Assembly (NCBI GenBank): GCA_963801505.1 | Contig: CAWDEY010000024.1 | Span: forward strand, 68,915-132,914 | Length of the DNA stretch: 64,000 nucleotides | DNA from: JAOUFP01 sp963801505 | GTDB taxonomy: Bacteria > Nitrospirota > Thermodesulfovibrionia > Thermodesulfovibrionales > UBA6898 | Direction of reading: 5' to 3' | Shown: piece after piece, positions 25,223 to 33,431 of the stretch | How the letters are laid out: each line of letters starts with the position of its first letter | Position numbering within the stretch: the stretch's first letter is position 1 | Made by a program: the position numbers and the translations under genes | Notes under the pieces: generated by a model | The model's input: the letters and a program-made list of their open reading frames with translations, nothing else | Told to the model about the DNA's origin: nothing | Databases searched by the model: none

Positions 25223-25873
25223 TCAGCGGCATGATGCCTTGAGTTCCTGAAATGACTTCTGCCATGACGCTGAAAGCGCAGGTACAGCAAGCATCTTTTC
25301 GATAGCTTCGCAGTTTTTTCTGTTGTGGTGGAAGGTATGATTTGCAAATGAGACTGATATTGCGCGAGGATCTTTTTCCATCAGTATAAGCCTTGCGCCC
25401 TTTTCGACAGTTCCCTCTTGGAGTACCCTGAAATAAAACCCTGTGCGGCCGGAATCCGCAACCAGCTTTACAAGGTCATCCCTGCCATAGCGCGCTGCAA
25501 GAGTTCTGCAGGGCTGACGGGGCTGGCTTACCTGCAGCAGCGCTGTCCCAAGCTGAAAGATATCCCCTATGCAGATATCCTCTTCTCTTAAATCCGAAAC
25601 CGTGAGGTTCTCCCCAAAGGCTGCCGCAGGCAGCTTAATCTTAAGGACGTCTTCCCAGTAAGGATAATGCTCCAGGCTGTAGACGCATACTGCCTTGTCA
25701 TCACCACCGTGATGCTTGAGGTCTCCGACACCATCTCCCTCAAAACCACACCTTTGAAGATGCAATCCGCCCGTTACAGGTTGCTTGCATATGCCGGTAA
25801 TTATTTCCCTGCCATGGAAAATCTCTTTTTTGGGAAGGCCGGTATTCAGCGATTCAACAACCATGTTTTTCAT
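25223..25873 (-). CDS. MOSC domain protein (YiiM-like)
   Basis: A 216-residue soluble protein with the MOSC outline. DLKHHGGDDKAVCVYSLEHY, AAAFGENLTVSDL and VSQPRQPCRTLAARYG are visible; the last holds the conserved cysteine thought to take the molybdenum cofactor's sulfur. Relatives reduce N-hydroxylated compounds with a molybdenum cofactor, so an N-oxide-related role would suit this nitrogen region, as inference. It precedes the HPP gene region: the HPP stop is 18 bases upstream of its start, so HPP, CBS and MOSC form one transcript. Confidence 0.88.
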   Translation of the reverse strand: MKNMVVESLNTGLPKKEIFHGREIITGICKQPVTGGLHLQRCGFEGDGVGDLKHHGGDDKAVCVYSLEHYPYWEDVLKIKLPAAAFGENLTVSDLREEDICIGDIFQLGTALLQVSQPRQPCRTLAARYGRDDLVKLVADSGRTGFYFRVLQEGTVEKGARLILMEKDPRAISVSFANHTFHHNRKNCEAIEKMLAVPALSASWQKSFQELKASCR

Positions 25874-25891
25874 TATCCTGGGCCTCTTGGC

Positions 25892-26434
25892 TTATAACCA
25901 GAACTCGGGATATCTCCGGCTCCTGGGTATATTATTTACAAGAAGGGCAACAATGAGCATTATTGAAGCCCCGACAGCTGTTGGGACAACGGCATATAAA
26001 TAACCCAGCTTATGTACGCTCTCTCCGCCGATAACAGCAATCAGGGCGGTTGCCCCGCCCGGGGGATGCAGCGTCTTCGTTGCATGCATGAATGCTATCG
26101 CAGTGGCGACCGCTATTGCTGCAGCAAACCATATATGCGGCTGAAAAAACTGATAAGAGGTCACACCGATAACAGCTGAAAAAATATGCCCGCCCAAAAG
26201 GTTCCGAGGCTGTGCCAGAGGACTCTTGATTGCGCCGTAGATGAGCACCGCAGAAGCACCGAAGGAGCCTATGATCATTGTAAGCCCTTTGCCTTCAAGT
26301 ACCTTGTAACTAATCAGGCCGACTGTGGCGATTCCGAGAAAGGCGCCGATCCAGGACCACATGATCTCTGAAAGATTTACAGCAGGAGGACTTTTTGTTA
26401 CACCCTGCATCTTATTGAAATAACCCTTGAGCAT
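25892..26434 (-). CDS. HPP family membrane protein
   Basis: A 180-residue protein with about four to five membrane helices and the family signature TLHPPGGATALIA. HPP proteins are poorly studied; a plant chloroplast member is a nitrite transporter. With nrfHA 5 kb away, nitrite movement is a reasonable guess but nothing more. It lies 20 bases after the CBS-domain gene and 18 bases before the MOSC gene on the same strand. Confidence 0.88.
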   Translation of the reverse strand: MLKGYFNKMQGVTKSPPAVNLSEIMWSWIGAFLGIATVGLISYKVLEGKGLTMIIGSFGASAVLIYGAIKSPLAQPRNLLGGHIFSAVIGVTSYQFFQPHIWFAAAIAVATAIAFMHATKTLHPPGGATALIAVIGGESVHKLGYLYAVVPTAVGASIMLIVALLVNNIPRSRRYPEFWL

Positions 26435-26454
26435 TTTTGTGGGCCTCTCTTCCC

Positions 26455-27078
26455 TTACGGCAAAGGTTTGCCTGTAATCATTGAGGCGGTTACTATATCT
26501 GCCCTTGAGACAATCCCGAGCAGTTTCCCTTCCCTGTCAGTAACAGGTACCCTGTTGATATTTTTTTGAGTGAAAATATTAGAAATTTCAGAAACCGTGG
26601 CATCTTCCCTGACAATAATTGCAGGTGAGGTCATGATATCTTCGGCCTTCTGTGAACGGACCGGCAGGGCAACACAACTTTTCCCTTTCAAACATTCCGC
26701 AATAACTGCCATAAAATGCGTTTTGTCACCGGCGCCCATATGTATCAGAAAGTCTTTTTCAGAAATGATCCCCACTACTTTGCCATCATCTTCAAGGACA
26801 GGGATGCCTGAGATCTTTTCTTTTGCCATAAGCTCAGCAACTTCTTTGAGGAGAGTATCCTTTTTCACAGTGAAGACATGTCTGGTCATTATGTCATGGG
26901 CTTTTACACACTGAGTGATACGTTCCCATGCATGCCGATAGGCGAATTTGTATATTTCCTTAAGGTCAGCCGGAGTAATATCCAAATAGCCCGGTATACT
27001 TTTCATCGCCTCATAGATATCGTCATCGGATAGCTCTATGCTTAAAGGAAGGTCTTTTCCGCTGATATTCTCAACCAT
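26455..27078 (-). CDS. CBS domain pair protein
   Basis: A 207-residue soluble protein. The N-terminal 75 residues are helical (KSIPGYLDITPADLKEIYKF). A tandem CBS pair follows: DIMTRHVFTVKKDTLLKEVA with VLEDDGKVVGIISEKDFL, and DIMTSPAIIVREDATVSEI with VTDREGKLLGIVSRADIV. CBS pairs sense adenine nucleotides and switch partners. HPP proteins often carry or accompany CBS domains, so it probably regulates the HPP gene product next door. Confidence 0.9.
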   Translation of the reverse strand: MVENISGKDLPLSIELSDDDIYEAMKSIPGYLDITPADLKEIYKFAYRHAWERITQCVKAHDIMTRHVFTVKKDTLLKEVAELMAKEKISGIPVLEDDGKVVGIISEKDFLIHMGAGDKTHFMAVIAECLKGKSCVALPVRSQKAEDIMTSPAIIVREDATVSEISNIFTQKNINRVPVTDREGKLLGIVSRADIVTASMITGKPLP

Positions 27079-27256
27079 AATTAATATTTCCCCTGTCTCT
27101 GCCCTGGGACAATTTTCCCACGAAAAAGGTCCGCTGTCAAAAAATGTTCAGGCCTTCTTAAGTGTATTAGATAATTGCTCAAGGCAGTTATGATTTTAAT
27201 CATAAATAATTTATTGAATAAATTTTATGTAAGTAGTATATTAGATATTATCCCTC

Positions 27257-27297
27257 GATGCTGCCCGTAGTCCCCTCCAATAATTGCGGGCAGCATC
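27257..27297. other. Eleven-pair hairpin of unknown role
   Basis: GATGCTGCCCG and CGGGCAGCATC are perfect inverse partners around a 19-base loop. No T run follows on either strand (CCCC follows on the plus strand), so a simple terminator is unlikely. It lies about 180 bases upstream of the CBS gene start. Confidence 0.5.
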
Positions 27298-27485
27298 CCC
27301 CATTCTCTTGACGCATATAATGGCCCAATTGAGGTCACACTAGCTGCTTCTCTGTTAACCTCCAGGTTACAAATAATAAGCAGTAAGAGGTGAAAGCGTT
27401 GAAAAAAGCCCTGCCAGCCTACTTTAATATAGTTGGACACCAACCAACAGTCAACGAACACGAGTGGACTAATTATCCTAAAAAC

Positions 27486-27630
27486 GGCAGTTCATTCACC
27501 ACGGAGGCACAGAGACGCTGAGAAAACGAGGGTTTAAGGCAAAGAGGGGACTGACCAATTTGGTTGCCCCTATCCTGCCCGTAACTTCTTGATTTTACTC
27601 TGTGATCTCTGTGTCTCTGTGGTTAACTTC
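27486..27630. repeat. Dispersed CACAGAG-type inverted repeat
   Basis: The left arm is caccacggaggcacagagac and the right arm is tgatctctgtgtctctgtgg, with about 85 bases between. It shares the GGCAGTT left border with the copy at 11790 and the gtggttaa right border with other copies. Confidence 0.7.
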
Positions 27631-27752
27631 TTTTTTTAGGATTATGGGCCTTCCGGCAGGTCAATACGCCCTTTCAAAAGAAACGGCAATAGGCGAACTT
27701 AAAAGAAATACGGAGCATAGTTTGACCCCGAGATCGTGGATTTTTCGTCAAG

Positions 27753-28067
27753 TTATCTCAGGAAGAAAAAATATAGACCGGACCAAAAAAGGCATCCTGA
27801 AAACGCGAGCACTTTTTCAAAGACGTTCAGCCTGTTTGTTCTAATAACAGCAAACAGGCTTAGCGGCGAGGTCATAAAGCAGGCTGTAATAAAGATCCAT
27901 TTTGGAAGCCCGGTTTTAAGTGGTTTCTCAGGGAACAGAGAGCAAAAAGGACACTCTATCCGGCCTTCCAGCCTGTGTCCGCAGCGTGCGCATGTCGTTA
28001 TGCCAAGGGCTTCGTCAATGTCGTCCTGGTTCACAGGCATATCCACGGATAGATCCAAAAAATGCAT
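27753..28067 (-). CDS. Zinc-ribbon membrane protein
   Basis: About 104 residues, or 95 if started at MPVNQDD. A zinc ribbon made by CARCGHRLEGRIECPFC is followed by two hydrophobic segments (WIFITACFMTSPLSLFAV and VLAFSGCLFWSGLYFFFL). The ribbon would face the cytoplasm. I do not recognise a named family. Codon use is like its neighbours and the domain order makes sense, so I believe it is real. Dispersed repeats lie on both sides. Confidence 0.65.
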   Translation of the reverse strand: MHFLDLSVDMPVNQDDIDEALGITTCARCGHRLEGRIECPFCSLFPEKPLKTGLPKWIFITACFMTSPLSLFAVIRTNRLNVFEKVLAFSGCLFWSGLYFFFLR

Positions 28068-28073
28068 TCAAAC

Positions 28074-28270
28074 AAAACCACAGAGTTCACAGAGATATTT
28101 GTCATTTTAAAAAGACTCTTTATTTCGTGGGATTCTCTTTGTTCTCGTGTCATCTTTTGTAAATAATTGAGTTCAACAGTTCATGAAAAAGTGCACAGAG
28201 GAAATCGTAAGACCGATGGTTTTTCTTTTACTATCAATATGCTTCTCTGTGTACTCTGTGGTTAATTGTA
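28074..28270. repeat. Dispersed CACAGAG-type inverted repeat, long copy
   Basis: The left arm is accacagagttcacagagat and the right arm is tctctgtgtactctgtggtt. The spacer is about 155 bases and includes a third partial copy (gtgcacagaggaaat). The repeat fills the whole gap between the zinc-ribbon gene and the M23 peptidase gene. Confidence 0.75.
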
Positions 28271-28282
28271 TTATTAGGGTAA

Positions 28283-29218
28283 TCACAGTTTTAATCCAGT
28301 CATAGAAACAGGGTTTACATTGATGCCGGTTACCTTGACCCCGAAGTGAAGGTGAGGCCCGCTTGCCCTGCCGGTTGATCCGACAAAGCCTATGACGTCA
28401 TTTTTAGATACGAGCTCGCCTGGACTGACATTAAACCTCGACATATGCATATAGACCGTAAATATGCCCTGCCCGTGGTCGAGGATGACCGTATTGCCGC
28501 CAAAAAAAAGCTCTTCTGTCAGGACAACCCTGCCGTTGTTCGCGGCCTTTATCCCTTCTCCTTCCTGCCCTTTCATATCCAGGCCTCTGTGGATGCTGAC
28601 CGTTTCATTGTTGATAATCCTCTTTGTGCCGAAAGGGGTAGACAAGGGATTTTGAAGAGGAAGAAGGAAGCTTCCTTCCCAGAGTCTCTCTGAATCTATC
28701 TGCCAGATCGAACTTAGCAGTTCAGCCTCTTTTTTTATGCGCGCCATATCCTGTGGACTGGGAGATACTTTCTCCTCAGGCAAGGTCAGGTGTATTGTCT
28801 CAAACCTGCCTTTCAGTACACGCAACCTGAGCATGGTCTTATGTTTGCCGACCTTAAGATGCATACGGCAGAGACCTGGGCTGGCACTTATGTCAATTGC
28901 TCCAAGGCCGATAAAGCAGCCTTTTCCGCAGGTGCTGAAATGCAGCGGCTTATCATGGAAAAGTGCGGAAGGTTCTGCTGCTTGTCTCAGACCGCTGACC
29001 CTTATAATGAATGCATCTCCGGGATGTATCTTTGAAGGAAGGACCCTTGCCTGAAAGGCCTCAGCAGCAGCAGGTAAAGATAAAAAAAAGACCGACACGA
29101 GGACAATCAAAAATGAACAGGACAATACCTGATTAACGCGGCAATTAAATGGGTAGCGAGCGTATTTCCTGCAGCTTGCTGCTGGATCAAGTGAGCGAAT
29201 ATAAAAATAAAAGTTCAT
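28283..29218 (-). CDS. M23 family peptidoglycan peptidase
   Basis: A 311-residue exported protein. A hydrophobic segment (about 31-52) is the signal or anchor; the basic 30 residues before it may be an over-long start. The middle is an N-terminal beta domain (ARVLPSKIHPGDAFIIRVSG). The C-terminal 120 residues are the LytM domain with the zinc ligands HRGLDMKG and HLHFG and the FGGNTVILDHGQG segment. It should cut peptide bridges in peptidoglycan. The gene follows murA on the same strand, separated by a dispersed repeat. Confidence 0.88.
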   Translation of the reverse strand: MNFYFYIRSLDPAASCRKYARYPFNCRVNQVLSCSFLIVLVSVFFLSLPAAAEAFQARVLPSKIHPGDAFIIRVSGLRQAAEPSALFHDKPLHFSTCGKGCFIGLGAIDISASPGLCRMHLKVGKHKTMLRLRVLKGRFETIHLTLPEEKVSPSPQDMARIKKEAELLSSIWQIDSERLWEGSFLLPLQNPLSTPFGTKRIINNETVSIHRGLDMKGQEGEGIKAANNGRVVLTEELFFGGNTVILDHGQGIFTVYMHMSRFNVSPGELVSKNDVIGFVGSTGRASGPHLHFGVKVTGINVNPVSMTGLKL

Positions 29219-29263
29219 TGCATTGAGATTCCTTGTAGCTTGCTGCGGGGAGTCTTCAATATC

Positions 29264-29341
29264 GTCATGCCCGAGGTTCTTGGTCGGGCATCCAGGGTCC
29301 TTGTTTTTTCTGGATCCCCGCCCACAGATTGCGGGAATGAC
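29264..29341. repeat. Dispersed GTCATTCCCGC-type repeat (family C)
   Basis: Read on the minus strand it begins gtcattcccgcaatc and ends cgggcatgac, with inverted halves and an inner string (ggatcc, then tggatgcccg). A second copy lies at 55670-55745. It lies between murA and the M23 gene. Confidence 0.65.
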
Positions 29342-29434
29342 AAATTACGGAATTTTGTTGCCGGAGCAATAATAAGGCCGGTCATAATTTTACCGCTGTC
29401 TATTGTCTTCACCTGGCATGTTCAACGGCATCTT

Positions 29435-30694
29435 TTACTCGTCCTTGACTCTTTTGATATCCGCACCCAGTTTTATGAGTTTGTCCTCTATCTTTTCGTA
29501 GCCGCGATCGAGGTGGTAGATCCTCTTTATGGTCGTCTCCCCTTCGGCTGCGAGAGCTGCAACGATAAGGGACGCACTGGCCCTCAGGTCTGTAGCCATT
29601 AGCGGAGCGGCCTTAAGTCTTTCGACCCCTTTTACGGTTGCCGCAGTGCCTCCGTCGATAGAAATGTCCGCGCCCAGCCTGCGAAGCTCTGCAACATGCA
29701 TGAACCGGTTTTCAAATATACTCTCGGAAATAACACTCGTCCCCTCAGCAATGCACATCATCGCCATGATCTGGGCCTGCATATCAGTCGGAAAACCCGG
29801 ATAGGGCATTGTCTTGACGTTTACGGCATTGAGCCTTTCAGGGCCGGTCACCCTCACCCCTGATTTAAGAGTCCTGATTTTCATCCCAGTATCTTTAAGC
29901 TTGTTAATGACCGCATCTAGGTGCTGCAGATTGCATCTCCTGATTGTTATGTCTCCGCCGGTAATTCCGGCAACAGCCATGAATGTCCCGGTTTCAATAC
30001 GGTCAGGGACGATCGAATACCTCAGTGGTTTAAGCCGTGTTACACCCTCAATCGTGATGACGCTTTCTCCCGCACCTGTTATCCGTGCTCCCATGGACTT
30101 CAGCGCGTCAGCCAGGTCTACGACTTCAGGTTCCTGCGCTGCGTTTTCGATGACCGTTTTTCCTTCCGCAAGTGTCGCTGCCATCATGATATTTTCTGTA
30201 CCGGTGACTGTAGGGGTATCGAAATATACGGATGCGCCCTTAAGTCTTTTGGCCTTTGCCAGGACATATCCTGATTCAAGGGTTATAGTGGCCCCCAGTT
30301 TTTCAAGCCCCATCAAATGGAGATTTATGGGACGCGCGCCAATGGCACATCCGCCGGGCAAGGACACCTTTGCCTTTCCCAGGCGGGCCAGGAGCGGGCC
30401 AAGGACAAGGACTGAGGCCCTCATGGTGCTGACGAGATCATAAGGCGCCTCATAATTTGATATCTTGCTGCAGTTGAGGATCGCCTTATTATTTTCAAGA
30501 TGGAAGCCTGCGCCCAGGTTGGCGATGAGTCTTCCCATGGTCATCACGTCCCTCAGGTGGGGGACGTTTTCTATATGATGTTCACCGCCTGTAAGGATGG
30601 TGGCGGCTATTATCGGCAAGGCAGCGTTTTTTGCGCCGCTGATCTCGACCGTGCCTTTCAGGCGTCTCCCGCCCCTGATAATGAGTTTGTCCAG
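29435..30694 (-). CDS. murA: UDP-N-acetylglucosamine 1-carboxyvinyltransferase
   Basis: The first committed step of peptidoglycan synthesis, joining enolpyruvate from PEP to UDP-GlcNAc. The first canonical start in frame (TTG at 30619) would drop the N-terminus. Reading upstream gives a full MurA start: LDKLIIRGGRRLKGTVEI, then SGAKNAALP, from a CTG codon at 30694. AGGGGGAG lies just upstream. With that start the protein has 419 residues and the essential Lys-Asn pair falls at K22-N23, as in E. coli MurA. The catalytic Cys is C116 in PGGCAIGARP. No ATG or GTG is in frame upstream before the ribosome site. It is the last gene of the rpmE-prfA-prmC strand run. Confidence 0.93.
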   Translation of the reverse strand: MDKLIIRGGRRLKGTVEISGAKNAALPIIAATILTGGEHHIENVPHLRDVMTMGRLIANLGAGFHLENNKAILNCSKISNYEAPYDLVSTMRASVLVLGPLLARLGKAKVSLPGGCAIGARPINLHLMGLEKLGATITLESGYVLAKAKRLKGASVYFDTPTVTGTENIMMAATLAEGKTVIENAAQEPEVVDLADALKSMGARITGAGESVITIEGVTRLKPLRYSIVPDRIETGTFMAVAGITGGDITIRRCNLQHLDAVINKLKDTGMKIRTLKSGVRVTGPERLNAVNVKTMPYPGFPTDMQAQIMAMMCIAEGTSVISESIFENRFMHVAELRRLGADISIDGGTAATVKGVERLKAAPLMATDLRASASLIVAALAAEGETTIKRIYHLDRGYEKIEDKLIKLGADIKRVKDE

Positions 30695-30774
30695 ATTCTC
30701 CCCCTTACAAATAGTTTATATATTCTAACGGTATTGAGAAACAAAAAGGAAGGTATTAGAGAGGGAATTAAAGA

Positions 30775-30858
30775 GAACCACAGAGTCCACGGAGATAACT
30801 TTAAAATTTAACAGACGTAAACTTTCAAAAAGTTCTTTGTGTCCTCTGTGGTTAATTG
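30775..30858. repeat. Dispersed CACAGAG-type inverted repeat, short copy
   Basis: Arms accacagagtccacggagat and tctttgtgtcctctgtggtt flank only about 45 bases. It lies directly upstream of the orphan HicB-like gene and downstream of nothing but the murA promoter region. Confidence 0.75.
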
Positions 30859-30902
30859 CACCTGACTATCTCATGGCACGGATCTTATGTTATATTTGCT
30901 GT

Positions 30903-31061
30903 ATGAGAGAATTCACAATTTACCAGGACGATGACGGCAGCTGGGTTGCAGAATGTAAAGAACTGCCGGGCTACAGGGCATCCGGCAAGACAAAGGAAGA
31001 GGCCTTACAAAAGATACAGCATGCCCTTTTGCTCTATCACCCCTGCAGGTGCGAAGACTGA
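30903..31061 (+). CDS. Orphan HicB-like (UPF0150) small protein
   Basis: A 52-residue protein: REFTIYQDDDGSWVAECKEL, then PGYRASGKTKEEALQKI. This is the HicB-like partial RNase H fold without a DNA-binding tail. No hicA lies beside it, so it may be a leftover antitoxin or an independent regulator. No strong ribosome site is seen before ATG 30903. It is the only plus-strand gene in this stretch and sits next to a CACAGAG repeat. Confidence 0.75.
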   Translation: MREFTIYQDDDGSWVAECKELPGYRASGKTKEEALQKIQHALLLYHPCRCED

Positions 31062-31294
31062 AAATAATTTTTTTATCCTGAGAACTCTGCCATTATGATA
31101 TATACCCTTTCAGTTCTTCATTAACAACGCGGTCCAGGTTCTCATTCCCTTGACCTGACCTGTAAGATAATTTATCGTCGTGCATTGCCTTTTTTTTTAT
31201 TTTGATGTTGGGGAGTTAGGGAATAGTTATACGTCATCAAGAAGCAAGGGCGCAGAGACCGTGACCAACTATTACGATTAGCCGCTGACCGCCT
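31062..31294. other. Gene-free stretch downstream of prmC
   Basis: No gene seen. One half-copy of the CACAGAG element (gggcgcagagaccgtgacc) lies near 31240, and a run of eight or more T near 31190 could end transcripts on the plus strand. Confidence 0.35.
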
Positions 31295-32185
31295 TTATTG
31301 CTTCTCCGCCTTCAGCACCCGATCAATTCCGGCAAAGTCTTTTGTTATCGAGATGCACTTAAAACCTGATCTCTCCGCAATCTCTTTAACCGCCTCTGAC
31401 TGTCCAAACCCAAGTTCAAAGAGGATGCTGCCGTGCTCTTTCAGGTGGCCTGCTGCCTTTGAAAGAATTTTCCGGTAAAAAGCAAGCCCGTCCTCTCCCC
31501 CGTCCAATGCCCTGAGAGGCTCCCACTCCCTTACCTCTCTCTGAAGTCCTTTGATGTCAGATGTAGTGATATAGGGCGGGTTGGCGGTTATCAGATCAAA
31601 GGCCATATGGTCCTCTACCGGAGAAAATAAGCGGCCCTTGAGGAATGTGATATTCCGGATCTTGTTACAATCAGCGTTGCCCCTTGCGTACTTAATGGCC
31701 TTTGCAGAAATATCAGTTGCATATACCATCGCAGCAGGGAACTCTTTTGCCAGTGCCAGTGCTATGCATCCGCTGCCGGTGCAGAGATCGAGAATGGTTG
31801 AAGGCTGAAGGTTGAAGGCTGAAGGTTTTTCTTCTGAGCTTTTTACGTTTAACATTTTACTATTCACAATCCGTATCGCTTCCTCAACAAGCATTTCAGT
31901 CTCCGGCCTTGGTATCAGTACGCCTTTACCAACCCTTATCTCAAGACCTAGAAAGTCGACCTGTCCGATGATATACTGCAGAGGCTCTCCGGCTGCGCGT
32001 CTCTTTACAAGCCTGTTTATCCTGGAGACTAATCTCCGGTCTGCTTCAGGGTTGTCCATGTATGCCCTGAGTCTTTCAATGCCGGAAGCATGCAGCGCCA
32101 GAAGTTCAGCATCGACCAGTGGGTCGGTGACTCCGAATTTTTCAAGATAGTCGGACGAGGATTTTATGGTATCAAGCAATCTCAT
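31295..32185 (-). CDS. prmC: Release factor glutamine N5-methyltransferase
   Basis: A 296-residue SAM-dependent enzyme that methylates the GGQ glutamine of release factors. The N-terminal helical domain leads to IIGQVDFLGLEIRVGKGVLI, RPETE, then the SAM site LDLCTGSGCIALALA and the substrate motif ITANPPY. Between the domains there is an extra stretch (VNSKMLNVKSSEEKPSAFNL, then QPST) that most PrmC proteins lack. Its DNA is a run of gaaggctgaaggttgaaggc units like those near 37750, so a dispersed repeat appears to have been absorbed in frame. prfA, its substrate gene, lies upstream on the same strand. Confidence 0.93.
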   Translation of the reverse strand: MRLLDTIKSSSDYLEKFGVTDPLVDAELLALHASGIERLRAYMDNPEADRRLVSRINRLVKRRAAGEPLQYIIGQVDFLGLEIRVGKGVLIPRPETEMLVEEAIRIVNSKMLNVKSSEEKPSAFNLQPSTILDLCTGSGCIALALAKEFPAAMVYATDISAKAIKYARGNADCNKIRNITFLKGRLFSPVEDHMAFDLITANPPYITTSDIKGLQREVREWEPLRALDGGEDGLAFYRKILSKAAGHLKEHGSILFELGFGQSEAVKEIAERSGFKCISITKDFAGIDRVLKAEKQ

Positions 32186-32259
32186 GGGTGATTAGAATTG
32201 TCCGAACAGTTATTAATGTCGCACAATTGAATAGACATTATTCAGAAAATCTCCCCACA

Positions 32260-32308
32260 CCCCTCTTTGCCAAAGAGGGGCTTTATACCTCCCTTTGGAA
32301 AAGGGAGG
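32260..32308. repeat. Double-hairpin repeat between prfA and prmC
   Basis: Two adjacent hairpins: CCCCTCTTTGCCAAAGAGGGG at 32260-32280 with a seven- to nine-pair stem, and CCTCCC...GGGAGG at 32288-32308. The string is followed by gttaggagggattttg. It lies in the 184-base gap between prfA and prmC and could weaken or tune transcription of prmC. Confidence 0.65.
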
Positions 32309-32369
32309 TTAGGAGGGATTTTGCAAATCAAAGTCCACATTATTTTGAGACGGCAAAGGGTTTTCAGGC

Positions 32370-33431
32370 TCAGAGTTCCTGTAATCTTGCTGCATTAAAA
32401 TCAGTTGTAAGGTTGTCAATGAGTTCATCAAGATTCCCTTCGAGGACCTGTTCAAGCTTGTGAAGAGTTAATCCTGTACGGTGGTCCGTCACCCTGTTTT
32501 GGGGATAGTTGTAAGTCCTGATCCTCTCGCTTCTGTCCCCTGAACCTACCTGGGATTTCCGGTCCTGCGCCCTCTCCTTGTCCTTTTCTTCCATCTGGAC
32601 CTCGTAGAGCCTTGCACGAAGTACCTTCATCGCCTTCTCCCTGTTTTTGGTCTGAGAGCGCTCATCCTGACATTGCACAACAAGTCCTGTCGGCACATGC
32701 ACTATGCGTACAGCGGAATATGTTGTGTTAACGCTCTGGCCGCCTGCGCCGGAGGAGCAGAAGGTATCTATCCTGAGGTCCTTTGCATCTATCTTCACAT
32801 CAACCTCTTCTGCCTCGGGAAGCACCGCCACTGTTGCCGCTGAAGTGTGTATTCTGCCGGAGGCCTCTGTGGAGGGCACCCGCTGGACCCGGTGCACCCC
32901 GCTTTCATATTTCAACCTGCTGTAAGCACCCTTGCCCTGGATAGAGGCAACAACTTCCTTGATCCCTCCGAGGCCTGTGGCATTCATGCTGATCAGCTCA
33001 ACCTTCCATTTTTTGGATTCCGCATATTTTGTATACATCCGAAGCAGGCTCGCCCCGAACAACGCAGCCTCTTCCCCGCCTGTCCCTGCCCTTATCTCCA
33101 GTATTACGTTTTTAGAGTCCCTGGGGTCTACCGGGAGCATCATCCTTTTCAGTTCACTTTCAAGCAGGGGTTTTCTTTTCTTGAGTTCATCGAGCTCTGC
33201 CAGGGCAAGTTCTTTCAATTCATTGTCCCCTGCTTTCAGAAGCTCTTCCGTGCTTTCGAGATCTGAAATGACCTTCTTGTATTCCCGTATTTTTTCAACC
33301 AATGGCTGCAACTCCGCGTGTTCCCTCGAATACTTCTGGAAATCAGACTGCGCTGAAAACACCTTCGGGTCCATCAAAAGCTCTGTCAGATTTTCATATT
33401 TAGCTTCTATCTGAAGGAGTTTATCAAGCAT
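32370..33431 (-). CDS. prfA: Peptide chain release factor 1
   Basis: About 353 residues. It recognises UAA and UAG stop codons. The GGQ loop reads GAGGQSVNTTYSAVR and the codon-reading region holds RVPSTEASGRIHTSAATVAV. The coiled N-terminal domain and the C-terminal DHRTGLTLHKLEQVLEG are complete. I start at ATG 33431 (MLDKLLQIEAKYENL), which overlaps the stop of the DUF1385 gene; an ATG at 33443 is in frame. It belongs to a minus-strand run rpmE, DUF1385, prfA, prmC, murA. Confidence 0.95.
   Translation of the reverse strand: MLDKLLQIEAKYENLTELLMDPKVFSAQSDFQKYSREHAELQPLVEKIREYKKVISDLESTEELLKAGDNELKELALAELDELKKRKPLLESELKRMMLPVDPRDSKNVILEIRAGTGGEEAALFGASLLRMYTKYAESKKWKVELISMNATGLGGIKEVVASIQGKGAYSRLKYESGVHRVQRVPSTEASGRIHTSAATVAVLPEAEEVDVKIDAKDLRIDTFCSSGAGGQSVNTTYSAVRIVHVPTGLVVQCQDERSQTKNREKAMKVLRARLYEVQMEEKDKERAQDRKSQVGSGDRSERIRTYNYPQNRVTDHRTGLTLHKLEQVLEGNLDELIDNLTTDFNAARLQEL

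Larger units (their letters stand above)
27079..27752. other. Gene-free stretch with a hairpin and a dispersed repeat
   Basis: No convincing gene. It contains the promoter region of the CBS-HPP-MOSC operon, the 11-pair hairpin at 27257-27297, and one CACAGAG-type repeat at 27486-27630. The open frames here have no ribosome sites and no family likeness. Confidence 0.45.

Noticed and set aside
27225..27461. 78-residue minus-strand frame
   Set aside because: No ribosome site, no domain, and it overlaps the hairpin in a gene-free stretch.
30880..30905. Sigma-54 promoter before the orphan HicB-like gene (TGGCACG and TTGCT)
   Set aside because: The two blocks are too far apart for a -24/-12 promoter.
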